Of a DNA stretch of 64,000 nucleotides, positions 48,708 to 60,221 are shown in pieces (position 1 is the stretch's first letter; each line of letters begins with the position of its first letter). Under the pieces are notes generated by a model. The model was not told where the DNA came from. It was given only the letters and a program-made list of their open reading frames with translations, and did no database searches. Source of the stretch: Phycicoccus duodecadis (lineage in GTDB: Bacteria; Actinomycetota; Actinomycetes; Actinomycetales; Dermatophilaceae). A program made the translations under genes and the position numbers. The stretch is from positions 868,001 to 932,000 of the forward strand of contig NZ_PJNE01000001.1 of assembly GCF_002846495.1 (NCBI RefSeq). Reading direction: 5' to 3'.

Positions 48708-50802
48708 GCCGGGCCTCCGCGTCCGTCGTCCCCGCGTCGTCCGCGGCCGTCCCCGTGTCCGGGGGCAGCCCGCGGGCGGCGCGCACGACGTCGACGAAAC
48801 GGCCCATGATCTCGGTCAGCCCGAAGTCCTTCGGGGTGAAGACCGCGGCGACCCCGAGCTCCTCGAGCCGCCGGGCGTCGGCCGTGGGGATGATGCCGCC
48901 GACGACCACCGGGATGTCGCCCGCGCCGGCCGCGCGCAGCCCATCGAGGACCTCGGGGACGAGCTCGAGGTGCGAGCCCGACAGGATCGAGAGCCCCACC
49001 AGGTGCACGTCCTCGGCGACCGCCGCGTCGACGATCTGCTCCGGGGTGAGCCGGATGCCCTGGTAGACGACCTCGAAGCCGGCGTCGCGGGCGCGCACGG
49101 CCACCTGCTCGGCCCCGTTGGAGTGCCCGTCCAGGCCCGGCTTGCCCACCAGCACGCGCAGCGTCTCGCCGAGCTCGGCGCCGGTGGCCCGCACCCGCCG
49201 CCGCACCGCCCGCAGCGCCGCGGTCCCCCCGTCGCGCCCGGCGGCGGCCCCCACCCCGGTGGGCGCGCGGAACTCGCCGAAGACCGCGCGCAGCGCCCCG
49301 GCCCACTCCCCCGTGGTCACCCCGGCGCGCGCGCACTCGAGCGTGGCGTCCATCAGGTTGGTGTCGGTGCCGGCCTCCGCGCGCAGCCGCTCCAGCGCCG
49401 CCCGGACCCGCTCGCGGCCGCCGGCGTCGGCATCGCGCTCGTCGCGCCAGCGCCGGACCGCCGCGACGGCGGCCTGCTCGACGTCGGCGTCCACGCGCTG
49501 CACGGCGGTGCCCAGGTCCGCCGTCAGCGGGTTCGGCTCGCTGGACGTGAAGCGGTTGACCCCCACCACGACCTCGGCGCCCGACTCGATGCGCGCCCGG
49601 CGACGGGCCAGCGAGGCCACGAGCTCGGACTTCATGTACCCGCCCTCGACCGCCACGACGGCGCCCCCGAGGTCGGCCACGCGCTCCATCTCGGCCCGCG
49701 CCCCGGCCACCAGCTCCTCGACGCGCGCCTCGACCACCACCGAGCCCTCGAAGAGGTCGTCGTACTCGAGCAGGTCGGACTCGAAGGCCAGCACCTGCTG
49801 GATCCGCAGCGACCACTGCTGGTCCCACGGCCGCGGCAGACCCAGCGCCTCGTTCCACGCCGGCAGCTGCACCGCGCGGGCGCGGGCGTCCTTGCTGAGG
49901 GTCACCGCCAGCATCTCGAGCACGATGCGCTGGACGTTGTTCTCGGGCTGAGCCTCGGTCAGGCCGAGGGAGTTGACCTGAACGCCATAGCGGAAGCGGC
50001 GCTGACGGGGGTCCTCGATGCCGTAGCGCTGGGCCGTGATCTCGTCCCAGAGCCGGACGAAGGCGCGCATCTTGCACATCTCCTCGACGAAGCGCACCCC
50101 GGCGTTGACGAAGAACGACATCCGGCCCACGACCTCGCCGAAGCGCTCGGGCGGCACCTGGCCGGAGTCCCGCACGGCGTCGAGCACCGCGACGGCCGTC
50201 GACAGCGCGTAGGCCAGCTCCTGCACCGGCGTGGCCCCCGCCTCCTGCAGGTGGTAGCTGCAGATGTTGATGGGGTTCCAGCGCGGGATGGTCGAGACGG
50301 TGTAGGCGATCATGTCCGTGATCAGCCGCATCGAGGGGGCGGGCGGGAACGCGTAGGTCCCCCGCGACAGGTACTCCTTGATGATGTCGTTCTGGGTCGT
50401 GCCCGCGAGCGCCGCCACCGCCGCGGCGGGGTCCGCGCCCTCGGCTCCCGCCTGCTCCTCGGCCACCACCTGGTAGAGCGCCAGCAGCCACATCGCGGTG
50501 GCGTTGATGGTCATCGAGGTGTTCATCGTGGCCAGCGGGATCTCGTCGAACAGGGCCCGCATGTCGCCGATGTGCGAGACCGGTACGCCCACCTTGCCGA
50601 CCTCGCCGCGGCTCAGCGGGTGGTCGGGGTCGTACCCGGTCTGGGTCGGCAGGTCGAAGGCCACCGAGAGCCCCGTCTGGCCCTTCTCGAGGTTGCGCCG
50701 GTACAGCGCGTTGCTCGCGGCGGCGCTGGAGTGGCCGGCGTAGGTCCGCATGACCCAGGGGCGGTCGCGCTCGTGGTGCGGGGCGTCGGCCGGCTCGGAC
50801 AT
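48697..50802 (-). CDS. meaA: Adenosylcobalamin-dependent ethylmalonyl-CoA mutase (MeaA type)
   Basis: 701-residue single-chain mutase. The acyl-CoA barrel begins RPWVMRTYAGHSSAAASN and has FDLPTQTGYDPDHPLSRGEVG and EPENNVQRI-like segments of MeaA proteins; the C-terminal B12 domain has VLVGKPGLDGHSNGAEQ (D-x-H-x-x-G). The N-terminal wording fits MeaA rather than MutA/MutB. It converts ethylmalonyl-CoA to methylsuccinyl-CoA. TAGCGT 7 bases before the ATG predicts a leaderless mRNA. Partners in the window: Ccr, MeaB, epimerase and the cobalamin adenosyltransferase. Confidence 0.93.
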   Translation of the reverse strand: MSEPADAPHHERDRPWVMRTYAGHSSAAASNALYRRNLEKGQTGLSVAFDLPTQTGYDPDHPLSRGEVGKVGVPVSHIGDMRALFDEIPLATMNTSMTINATAMWLLALYQVVAEEQAGAEGADPAAAVAALAGTTQNDIIKEYLSRGTYAFPPAPSMRLITDMIAYTVSTIPRWNPINICSYHLQEAGATPVQELAYALSTAVAVLDAVRDSGQVPPERFGEVVGRMSFFVNAGVRFVEEMCKMRAFVRLWDEITAQRYGIEDPRQRRFRYGVQVNSLGLTEAQPENNVQRIVLEMLAVTLSKDARARAVQLPAWNEALGLPRPWDQQWSLRIQQVLAFESDLLEYDDLFEGSVVVEARVEELVAGARAEMERVADLGGAVVAVEGGYMKSELVASLARRRARIESGAEVVVGVNRFTSSEPNPLTADLGTAVQRVDADVEQAAVAAVRRWRDERDADAGGRERVRAALERLRAEAGTDTNLMDATLECARAGVTTGEWAGALRAVFGEFRAPTGVGAAAGRDGGTAALRAVRRRVRATGAELGETLRVLVGKPGLDGHSNGAEQVAVRARDAGFEVVYQGIRLTPEQIVDAAVAEDVHLVGLSILSGSHLELVPEVLDGLRAAGAGDIPVVVGGIIPTADARRLEELGVAAVFTPKDFGLTEIMGRFVDVVRAARGLPPDTGTAADDAGTTDAEARLSR

Positions 50803-50809
50803 GGGCCCG

Positions 50810-50815
50810 ACGCTA
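50810..50815 (-). promoter_or_regulatory. -10 box TAGCGT, leaderless promoter of meaA
   Basis: TAGCGT on the minus strand, 7 bases before the ATG; same box and spacing as at marR and pgmB. Confidence 0.5.
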
Positions 50816-50850
50816 GCCGCGGCGCTCGGAGGCGGGTAGGCGCTCGGCCG

Positions 50851-50877
50851 GTGACGGTGCCCACATCACCGTGTCAC
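50851..50877. repeat. Inverted repeat between STAS gene and meaA
   Basis: GTGACGGTG (50851-50859) pairs with CACCGTGTCAC (50867-50877) with a 2-base bulge. It lies 35 bases past the STAS stop and 36 bases upstream of the meaA -10 box, so it may terminate the STAS transcript or hold a regulator. Confidence 0.35.
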
Positions 50878-50911
50878 GGGCGGTGAGACCCGTCACGTCG
50901 GGCCGCTCTCG

Positions 50912-51301
50912 TCATGCGGTGCCGGCGAGGGCGGGATCGTCGAGGGCCGCACGCTCGGCCGCGCGCGGCGAGCGCAGCGGCGCGGCCAGCAGCGCCCCCA
51001 GCCGGGCCCGCAGCAGCAGCCGCACGGTGCGGTCGTCGGCCGCGACCACGCGCACCTCGGTGCCGTGGCGCTGGGCGCGGCGGCGCAGCTCGACCAGCAG
51101 CCCCAGGGCGGTCGAGTCGCCGATGACGGTCTCCTCGAGGTCGAGCAGCACCGGCCGGCCGGCCTCGAGCAGCAGGTCGCCGACGGCCGCCCGGACGTCG
51201 GCCGCCGAGCGCCGGTCGAGCCGGCCGCCGAGGCGCACCACGGCGCCGTCGTCGCGCTCGTGCACGGTCATCGTGACGAGCCCGCCACCCCACTGCGCCA
51301 T
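50912..51301 (-). CDS. STAS-domain anti-sigma-factor antagonist
   Basis: 129-residue SpoIIAA-like protein. The STAS core reads GAVVRLGGRLDRRSAADVR, then LLDLEETVIGDSTALGLLVEL, where S63 in DST is the likely phosphorylated Ser. Such proteins bind an anti-sigma kinase and free a sigma factor. No kinase or sigma gene is adjacent. A C-terminal Arg/Ala-rich tail follows the domain. GGAAGGGG lies 6 bases before the ATG. Divergent from the adenosyltransferase gene. Confidence 0.82.
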   Translation of the reverse strand: MAQWGGGLVTMTVHERDDGAVVRLGGRLDRRSAADVRAAVGDLLLEAGRPVLLDLEETVIGDSTALGLLVELRRRAQRHGTEVRVVAADDRTVRLLLRARLGALLAAPLRSPRAAERAALDDPALAGTA

Positions 51302-51444
51302 GTCGGCCCCTTCCGCTGGTCCCCGTTCAGGACGACGCACGCCCCCGCGTGATACGTCGGCCGGAGGGTCAGTGTGGCAGGTCCATGCCGCTGGCGCGTA
51401 GATGCCATGCCGTGTGTCCTGCGGCCGTCTGCCACGCTGGGGCC

Positions 51445-52068
51445 ATGGTCAACCTCACCCGCATCTACACCCGTACCGGCGACGACGGGTCCACGGCCCT
51501 CGGCGACCTCAGCCGCACCGCGAAGACCGACCCGCGGCTGGCCGCCTACGCCGACGCCAACGAGGCCAACGCGGCCCTCGGGGTGGCCGTCGCGTGCGGC
51601 TCGCTGCCGGTGGACGTGCGCACCGTGCTGCTGCGGGTGCAGAACGACCTGTTCGACGTCGGCGCCGACCTCGCCACCCCGCTGCAGGAGTCGTACGAGT
51701 ACCCGCCCCTGCGGGTCAAGGAGGAGTGGGTCGCCGAGCTCGAGGCCGACTGCGACCGCTACCTGGCCCCGCTCGAGAAGCTGCGCTCGTTCATCCTGCC
51801 CGGCGGTACGCCGGGCTCGGCGTACCTGCACGTGGCCCTCACGGTCGTCCGCCGGGCCGAGCGTTCGACCTGGGCGGCCATCGAGGCCTACGGCACCGAG
51901 CCCGGCACCACGCGGGGCGAGGGTGGGATCAACCCCACGACGGCGCGCTACCTCAACCGGCTCAGCGACCTGCTCTTCGTCCTCGCCCGGACCGCGAACG
52001 TGGAGGCCGGCGGCGATGTGCTGTGGGCGCCCGGTGGTGGCCGCGAGCAGGATCCCTCGCGCCGCTGA
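51445..52068 (+). CDS. PduO-type cob(I)alamin adenosyltransferase
   Basis: 207-residue trimeric ATP:corrinoid adenosyltransferase that makes adenosylcobalamin. Signatures are IYTRTGDDGSTALGD at the N-terminus (ATP site), DANEANAALG, and RRAERSTWAA plus YLNRLSDLLFVLAR near the C-terminus. ATG by homology; CACGCT 6 bases upstream could be its -10 box. The ethylmalonyl-CoA mutase and MeaB in this window use its product. Convergent with the DUF2550 gene, with only 19 bases between the stops. Confidence 0.93.
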   Translation: MVNLTRIYTRTGDDGSTALGDLSRTAKTDPRLAAYADANEANAALGVAVACGSLPVDVRTVLLRVQNDLFDVGADLATPLQESYEYPPLRVKEEWVAELEADCDRYLAPLEKLRSFILPGGTPGSAYLHVALTVVRRAERSTWAAIEAYGTEPGTTRGEGGINPTTARYLNRLSDLLFVLARTANVEAGGDVLWAPGGGREQDPSRR

Positions 52069-52087
52069 CCCCGCAGCGGCCGGACCC

Positions 52088-52519
52088 TCAGGCGACGTTG
52101 ACGTTGTAGCCGGGCGGGCTCGACTCGAGCCACGACCGCACGGCGGTGTACGCCGCCGGCACGAAGGCGAACTCGCAGGAGCGCCCGGCCACCCCGCCGG
52201 TGACCGAGACCGGCTCGGCCAGGCCGGGGATGACGTCGGCGGTGGGCGCGGGTGAGCCCAGGCGCACCTCGCCGCGCAGCCACGAGACCTCGGGGCGCAG
52301 CGACGGCCCCACGATGCTGAACCACTCGAAGCGTTCGGCGCTCAGGCGGGCCAGGCCGAGCCGCCACCGGGCGGCGTCGTCGTCGCGGCGGGCGCACAGC
52401 ATCACCGGCCGCCCGTCACCGCTGATGTAGCGACGGCGCGCCCACACGAAGGTGAGCGCGCCGACGACCAGGAGGACGATGAGGGCGAGGACGAGCTCGG
52501 AGGTGACCAGTGCGTCCAT
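52088..52519 (-). CDS. DUF2550 family membrane protein
   Basis: 143-residue protein with a single N-terminal membrane segment (about residues 8-27), a basic stretch ARRRYISGDGRPVMLCARR, and a cytoplasmic domain with WRLGLARL and FEWFSIVGPS, typical of DUF2550. The family is conserved directly downstream of atpC in many actinobacteria, as here (26 bases). Function unknown; possibly linked to ATP synthase or envelope upkeep. Confidence 0.85.
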   Translation of the reverse strand: MDALVTSELVLALIVLLVVGALTFVWARRRYISGDGRPVMLCARRDDDAARWRLGLARLSAERFEWFSIVGPSLRPEVSWLRGEVRLGSPAPTADVIPGLAEPVSVTGGVAGRSCEFAFVPAAYTAVRSWLESSPPGYNVNVA

Positions 52520-52545
52520 CCGAAGCCCGTCCTCGCCCTAGACGA

Positions 52546-52808
52546 TCAGGAGCCCATACCGGAGGCGTCCACGGACTCGGCGACGATCGTCACGCGGTCG
52601 TGGTCGACCGACAGGAAGCCGCCGTCGATGGTCGCGCTCTTCCACCCGCCGGCGTTGATGCGGACCTCGCCCTCGGCCAGGACGCAGAGCATCGGCTGGT
52701 GGCCGGGCAGCACCCCGAGGTCGCCCTCGGTCGAGCGGGCGCTGACCTGGGTGGCCTCGCCCTCCCACACCTTGCGGTCGGCGGCGACGAGCTCGACCTG
52801 GAGTGCCA

Positions 52809-52809
<1 letters not shown>
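52546..52809 (-). CDS. atpC: ATP synthase F1 epsilon subunit, short form
   Basis: 87-residue protein covering only the N-terminal beta-sandwich: LQVELVAADRKVWEGEA, STEGDLGVLPGHQPM, and INAGGWKSATIDGGFLSV. The C-terminal two-helix domain that inhibits ATP hydrolysis in longer epsilon subunits (about 120-140 residues) is absent. The ATG shares one base with the atpD stop (TGATG), so the start is firm. Last gene of atpIBEFHAGDC. Confidence 0.93.
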
Positions 52810-55180
<2,371 letters not shown>

Positions 55181-55220
55181 GTCATTCCGCCTTTCGTGGT
55201 GTCTGCTCGGTGGGGTGCGG

Positions 55221-56861
55221 TCAGCGCTTCTGCTTGACGATCTGCTCCTGGTCGGAGTCCATCGCCTCGCTGCCGTCCTCGCCGTCGTCACGGACCGGCA
55301 CGGTCTCGGTGCCGGAGCCGTCGAAGTGCTTCTCCTTGAACGTCTTGACCTCGGCCGCGAGGGCCTCGCGGGTCTCGTCCGGGAGCTTGCCCGTCTCACG
55401 GATGCCCGCGAGCAGGTCGTTCTTGGTGCGGCGCAGGTGGTCGAGGAACTGCTCCTCGAACGTGCGGATGTCCTCGACGGCGACGCTGTCGAGCTGACCC
55501 GTCGTCCCCATCCAGATGGAGACGACCTGCTCCTCGACCGGGAACGGCGACGCCTGCGGCTGCTTGAGCAGCTCGACCAGACGCGCGCCCTTGGCGAGCT
55601 GGGCCCGCGAGGCCGGGTCGAGGTCGGAGGCGAACATCGCGAAGGCCTCGAGCGCCCGGTACTGCGCCAGGTCGAGCTTCAGACGGCCGGCGACGTCCTT
55701 CATGGCCTTGATCTGCGCGGCGCCACCGACGCGGGAGACCGACACACCCACGTCGATCGCGGGGCGGACGTTGGCGTTGAAGAGGTCGGCCTGGAGGTAG
55801 ATCTGGCCGTCGGTGATGGAGATGACGTTGGTCGGGATGTACGCCGAGACGTCACCGGCCTTGGTCTCGATGATCGGCAGGCCGGTCATCGAGCCGTGGC
55901 CCAGGTCGTCGGACAGCTTGGCGCAGCGCTCGAGCAGCCGGCTGTGCAGGTAGAAGACGTCGCCGGGGTAGGCCTCACGGCCCGGCGGGCGGCGCAGCAG
56001 GAGGGACACGGCGCGGTAGGCCTCGGCCTGCTTGCTCAGGTCGTCGAAGACGATGAGGACGTGCTTGCCCTGGTACATCCAGTGCTGGCCGATGGCCGAG
56101 CCGGTGTAGGGAGCGAGGTACTTGAAGCCCGCGGAGTCCGAGGCGGGGGCCGCGACGATGGTGGTGTACTCCATCGCGCCGGCCTCCTCGAGGGTGCCGC
56201 GCACGGCCGCGATCGTGGAGCCCTTCTGGCCGATCGCCACGTAGATGCAGCGCACCTGCTTGTCGGGGTCGCCGGTCTCCCAGAACTCCTTCTGGTTGAT
56301 GATCGTGTCGACCGCGACGGTGGACTTGCCCGTCTGGCGGTCGCCGATGATGAGCTGGCGCTGGCCGCGGCCGATGGGCGTCATGGCGTCGACGGCCTTG
56401 AGGCCGGTCTGCAGCGGCTCGTGGACCGACTTGCGCTGGACCACGGTGGGCGCCTGCAGCTCGAGGGCTCGGCGCTCCTCGGCCTCGATCGGGCCCATGC
56501 CGTCGATCGGGGTGCCGAGCGGGTCGACCACCCGGCCGAGGAAGTTGTCGCCGACGGGGACCGAGAGGACCTCGCCCGTGCGCTTGACCTCCTGGCCCTC
56601 CTCGATGGCGCTGAAGTCACCGAGGATGACGACGCCGATCTCGTGGACGTCGAGGTTGAGCGCCAGGCCCAGCGTGCCGTCCTCGAACTGGAGCAGCTCG
56701 TTGGTCATGGCCGAGGGCAGACCCTCGACGTGCGCGATGCCGTCACCGGCGTCGGTGACGCGGCCGACCTCCTCACGGGAGGCCGTCCCCGGCTCGTAGG
56801 AGCGCACGTAGCTGTCCAGCGCGTCCCGGATCTCGTCCGGACGGATCGAGAGCTCCGTCAT
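55221..56861 (-). CDS. atpA: ATP synthase F1 alpha subunit
   Basis: 546-residue non-catalytic nucleotide-binding subunit. P-loop [11 protein letters not shown], the [24 protein letters not shown] region and SISDGQ-like [12 protein letters not shown] are clear. A charged C-terminal extension of about 35 residues beyond the usual end is common in actinobacteria. Separated by 40 bases from atpG and by 96 bases from atpH. Confidence 0.97.
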   Translation of the reverse strand: MTELSIRPDEIRDALDSYVRSYEPGTASREEVGRVTDAGDGIAHVEGLPSAMTNELLQFEDGTLGLALNLDVHEIGVVILGDFSAIEEGQEVKRTGEVLSVPVGDNFLGRVVDPLGTPIDGMGPIEAEERRALELQAPTVVQRKSVHEPLQTGLKAVDAMTPIGRGQRQLIIGDRQTGKSTVAVDTIINQKEFWETGDPDKQVRCIYVAIGQKGSTIAAVRGTLEEAGAMEYTTIVAAPASDSAGFKYLAPYTGSAIGQHWMYQGKHVLIVFDDLSKQAEAYRAVSLLLRRPPGREAYPGDVFYLHSRLLERCAKLSDDLGHGSMTGLPIIETKAGDVSAYIPTNVISITDGQIYLQADLFNANVRPAIDVGVSVSRVGGAAQIKAMKDVAGRLKLDLAQYRALEAFAMFASDLDPASRAQLAKGARLVELLKQPQASPFPVEEQVVSIWMGTTGQLDSVAVEDIRTFEEQFLDHLRRTKNDLLAGIRETGKLPDETREALAAEVKTFKEKHFDGSGTETVPVRDDGEDGSEAMDSDQEQIVKQKR

Positions 56862-56883
56862 GTGTGATCTTCTCCTCGGTCAC

Positions 56884-56900
56884 CGGCCCCAGATGGGCCG
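56884..56900. repeat. Small hairpin in the atpH-atpA spacer
   Basis: CGGCCC/GGGCCG arms (6 bp, perfect) with a 5-base loop, 23 bases before the atpA start, in the longest spacer inside the F1 part of the operon. It could stabilise or process the mRNA, which might raise alpha-subunit expression. Confidence 0.35.
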
Positions 56901-56957
56901 AAGTTCGGTGGGTGGTGCGGGCGGTGCAGTGGTTCGGTGGTGGGCGCGAGCGGCGGG

Positions 56958-57772
56958 TCAGCCGCCGGTGACGTGCCGCCGGGCCTCGTCGAGGCGTCGG
57001 AGCACGGTGCCGTCGACGACCTCGTCGCCGACCTGGACCCGGATGCCGCCCATGACCGCGTGGTCCTGGACGACCTGGAGCGTGACGGACTTGCCGTAGT
57101 GCGCCTCGAGGGCACCGCGCAGGCGGGCCTGCTGCGGCTCGGTGAGCGGCGTCGCGACGGTGACCAGGGCGCTGAGCTCGTCGCGCCGGCGCGCCGCGAG
57201 CTCGAGGTAGGCCTCCATCACCCGGTCGAGCCGGCGACCGCGGGGCGCGCGGACGGCCTGCTCGGCCAGACGGACGGTCTCGGGCGCGGCCTTGTCCTTC
57301 AGGAGCGCGCCGACGAGGCCGACCTTGCCGGCGGCGTCGGTGTTGCGGCTGGAGAGCGTGTCGCGCAGGCCGGGGTCGCCGGCCACGATGCGCTCGAAGC
57401 GGAACAGCTCGTCCTCGACCCGGTCGATCCGGCCGGTGCCCTCGGCGTTGGCGAGCAGCGCCTGGACGGCGAGACTCTCGAGGGTGTCGGCCAGGTCGCG
57501 CTCGGCGGCCCAGCGCTGCCCGACCACGGAGGCGACGAGCCCGACGGTGGCCTCGGAGACCTTGCCGCCGAACAGCGAGCGCGCCAGGCCGGCCTTGGCC
57601 TCGGTCTCGCGGGACGGGTCGGCGAGGGCCCGGCGCAACGAGGCGCTGCCGTCGACGACACCGGTGACCGCGAAGAGCTCCTCGGCCAGGGCGGTGCCGC
57701 TGACGCTGTTCGCCAGGGCGCCGTCGAAGGCCTCCTGGGACGCGCGGGCGGCCCCGCGGGACGAGCCACGCA

Positions 57773-57773
<1 letters not shown>
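56958..57773 (-). CDS. atpH: ATP synthase delta subunit
   Basis: 271-residue stator subunit. It has the long actinobacterial form with an N-terminal helical region of about 90 extra residues compared with the E. coli protein; the C-terminal OSCP part has TVATPLTEPQQARLRGALE and GGIRVQVGDEVVDGTVLRRL. The ATG shares one base with the atpF stop. Confidence 0.95.
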
Positions 57774-58640
<867 letters not shown>

Positions 58641-58721
58641 GCTGACTGTTCCTTTCGGTGGCGCCGGGCCGGTCCCGGCGTCGGTGGTACGTGTGGTCGT
58701 GCTACCGGACGGAGCCGGGGG

Positions 58722-59558
58722 TCAGTGGTGCTCGCTCACGGCGTCGCCGATGTACAGCGCGGCCAGGAGCGTGAAGATGAAGGCCTGCAGGAACTCGATG
58801 AGGAGCTCGAAGAACGTCATCAGGATCGAGAACGCGAAGGACAGCACGCCCGAGGCCTGGAGGAAGAGGTTGCTGCCCTCGAGGAGCAGGTACTCGCCGC
58901 CGACGACGAAGACCAGCAGCATCAGGTGGCCGGCCAGCATGTTGCCGAAGAGTCGCAGCGCGAGGGTGAGCGGCCGGATCACGAAGTACGTGAGGAACTC
59001 GAGGACGAACAGGATCGGCTTCAGCCAGCCCGGCAGGCCCGGGGGCACGAGGCTCTTGAAGTAGGGCAGGACGCCGTGCTTCCGGCGGATCGCGACCGTG
59101 TGGTAGGTGATGTAGACGATCAGGGTCAGCACGATCGGGATGCCGACGCGGCTCATCGTCGGGAACTGGATGAACGGCACGATGCCGAACACGTTGTTCA
59201 CGAGGATGAGCGTGAAGAGCGTGAGCAGCAGCGGCACGAACTGCAGGAAGTCCTTGGACCCGATGATGTCGCGGCCGATGGTGTTGCGCACGAAGTTGTA
59301 GGAGCCCTCGACCAGGAACTGGTTCTTGGTGGGGACCACCGAGAGCTTGCGGGTGGCGCTGACGTAGAACCATCCGAGCACGGCCGCCGAGATCAGCAGG
59401 ACCAGGGCGGGGCGGGTCAGCGCCCAGGCGCTGTCGCTCTGGAACGGGACCACCGGCCACCAGAAGTCAGCGACCCCGGGCGTCGGGAAGCCCCCCTCGC
59501 CACCAGCAGTGACGACGGCACCGGACAGCCAGCTAGCGGAGACCACGCTCGGGCTCAC
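58722..59558 (-). CDS. atpB: ATP synthase F0 subunit a
   Basis: 278-residue membrane subunit forming the proton half-channels. The essential Arg is in LTLALRLFGNMLAGH; NNVFGIVPF and FQAFIFTLL-like LQAFIFTLLAALYIG are conserved. The GTG start follows GAGGAGAAG; upstream in-frame codons lack a site. Confidence 0.95.
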   Translation of the reverse strand: MSPSVVSASWLSGAVVTAGGEGGFPTPGVADFWWPVVPFQSDSAWALTRPALVLLISAAVLGWFYVSATRKLSVVPTKNQFLVEGSYNFVRNTIGRDIIGSKDFLQFVPLLLTLFTLILVNNVFGIVPFIQFPTMSRVGIPIVLTLIVYITYHTVAIRRKHGVLPYFKSLVPPGLPGWLKPILFVLEFLTYFVIRPLTLALRLFGNMLAGHLMLLVFVVGGEYLLLEGSNLFLQASGVLSFAFSILMTFFELLIEFLQAFIFTLLAALYIGDAVSEHH

Positions 59559-59673
59559 ACCTTCTCCTCGGGGATGTCGCGGGCGCCGGCGGTGGGCGCC
59601 CATCGGGACGGGACGTACGCTACCCGACCTCGGCGACCGGTCGCGACGCCGTGACGGGCGGGCCGGGCCGCGC

Positions 59674-60129
59674 TCATCGGGCGCCGTCGCCGGTGTCGTC
59701 GGGCTCGTCGTAGATCGGCAGGCGGGCCGTGCGGAGGGCGCGGTAGGCGAAGGCCTGCCAGGCCAGGGTGACCACCAGCGCGGTGATGCCGAGGGCCGGG
59801 CCGTCGACCCAGGGCGCGCCGCGGAAGACGTAGATGAAGAGCAGCAGCAGGATGACCTGGGCCAGGTAGACGGTCATGGCCACGGCGAAGAACGCGTGCG
59901 GGCTGGTGCTGCGCACCAGGCGGCTGAGCAGGAACATCCCCGAGGCGTAGAAGACCAGGGAGACGACCAGGCCGAGGGCGCCCCCGGCCAGGGCGTCGCC
60001 GCCGCGCACGAGCACGAGGACCACGAGCGTCACGACCCCGGCGACCGCGGCGGGCACCAGCGCGCCGCGCAGCATGACCGCGAAGGGTGCGCCGGGCCCG
60101 GTGACGGGCGGCTGGGGGTGGTCGGTCAT
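59674..60129 (-). CDS. atpI: AtpI-like membrane protein at head of ATP synthase operon
   Basis: 151-residue protein with four membrane segments: about 20-40, 47-70, 78-100 and 108-130. It occupies the atpI position 115 bases upstream of atpB. AtpI proteins help assemble the c-ring or transport Mg2+. Sequence similarity to named AtpI is weak, so the name rests on position and topology. First gene after the predicted operon promoter. Confidence 0.8.
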   Translation of the reverse strand: MTDHPQPPVTGPGAPFAVMLRGALVPAAVAGVVTLVVLVLVRGGDALAGGALGLVVSLVFYASGMFLLSRLVRSTSPHAFFAVAMTVYLAQVILLLLFIYVFRGAPWVDGPALGITALVVTLAWQAFAYRALRTARLPIYDEPDDTGDGAR

Positions 60130-60174
60130 CGACGATCGGCCTCTTCGGTGGTCGTGGCGGAGGGGGTCCGGACG

Positions 60175-60212
60175 GCTTGTGAAAGTTATCACAAGCGACG
60201 GACGAGGGCCAA
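60175..60212 (-). promoter_or_regulatory. ATP synthase operon promoter with Crp/GlxR-type palindrome
   Basis: GCTTGTGA-AAGTTA-TCACAAGC (60175-60196) is a perfect 8-bp dyad containing the Crp-family core TGTGA-N6-TCACA. On the minus strand TTGGCC (60207-60212) and TAACTT (60183-60188) are spaced 18 bases and form a good promoter; the -10 lies in the centre of the palindrome. The expected start, near 60176, gives a leader of about 47 bases before atpI. A cAMP-responsive Crp/GlxR protein bound here would cover the -10, which suggests repression. It is the most AT-rich patch of the region. Confidence 0.65.
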
Positions 60213-60221
60213 CCGGCGGCT

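Noticed and set aside
48697..50802. Methylmalonyl-CoA mutase (MutA or MutB) instead of MeaA
   Set aside because: There is a single chain of 701 residues with no adjacent second subunit, an N-terminus typical of MeaA proteins, and crotonyl-CoA carboxylase/reductase in the same window.
51302..51444. Cobalamin riboswitch upstream of the adenosyltransferase
   Set aside because: The divergent spacer is only about 140 bases, too short for a normal B12 riboswitch plus promoter, and I see no B12-box-like segment.
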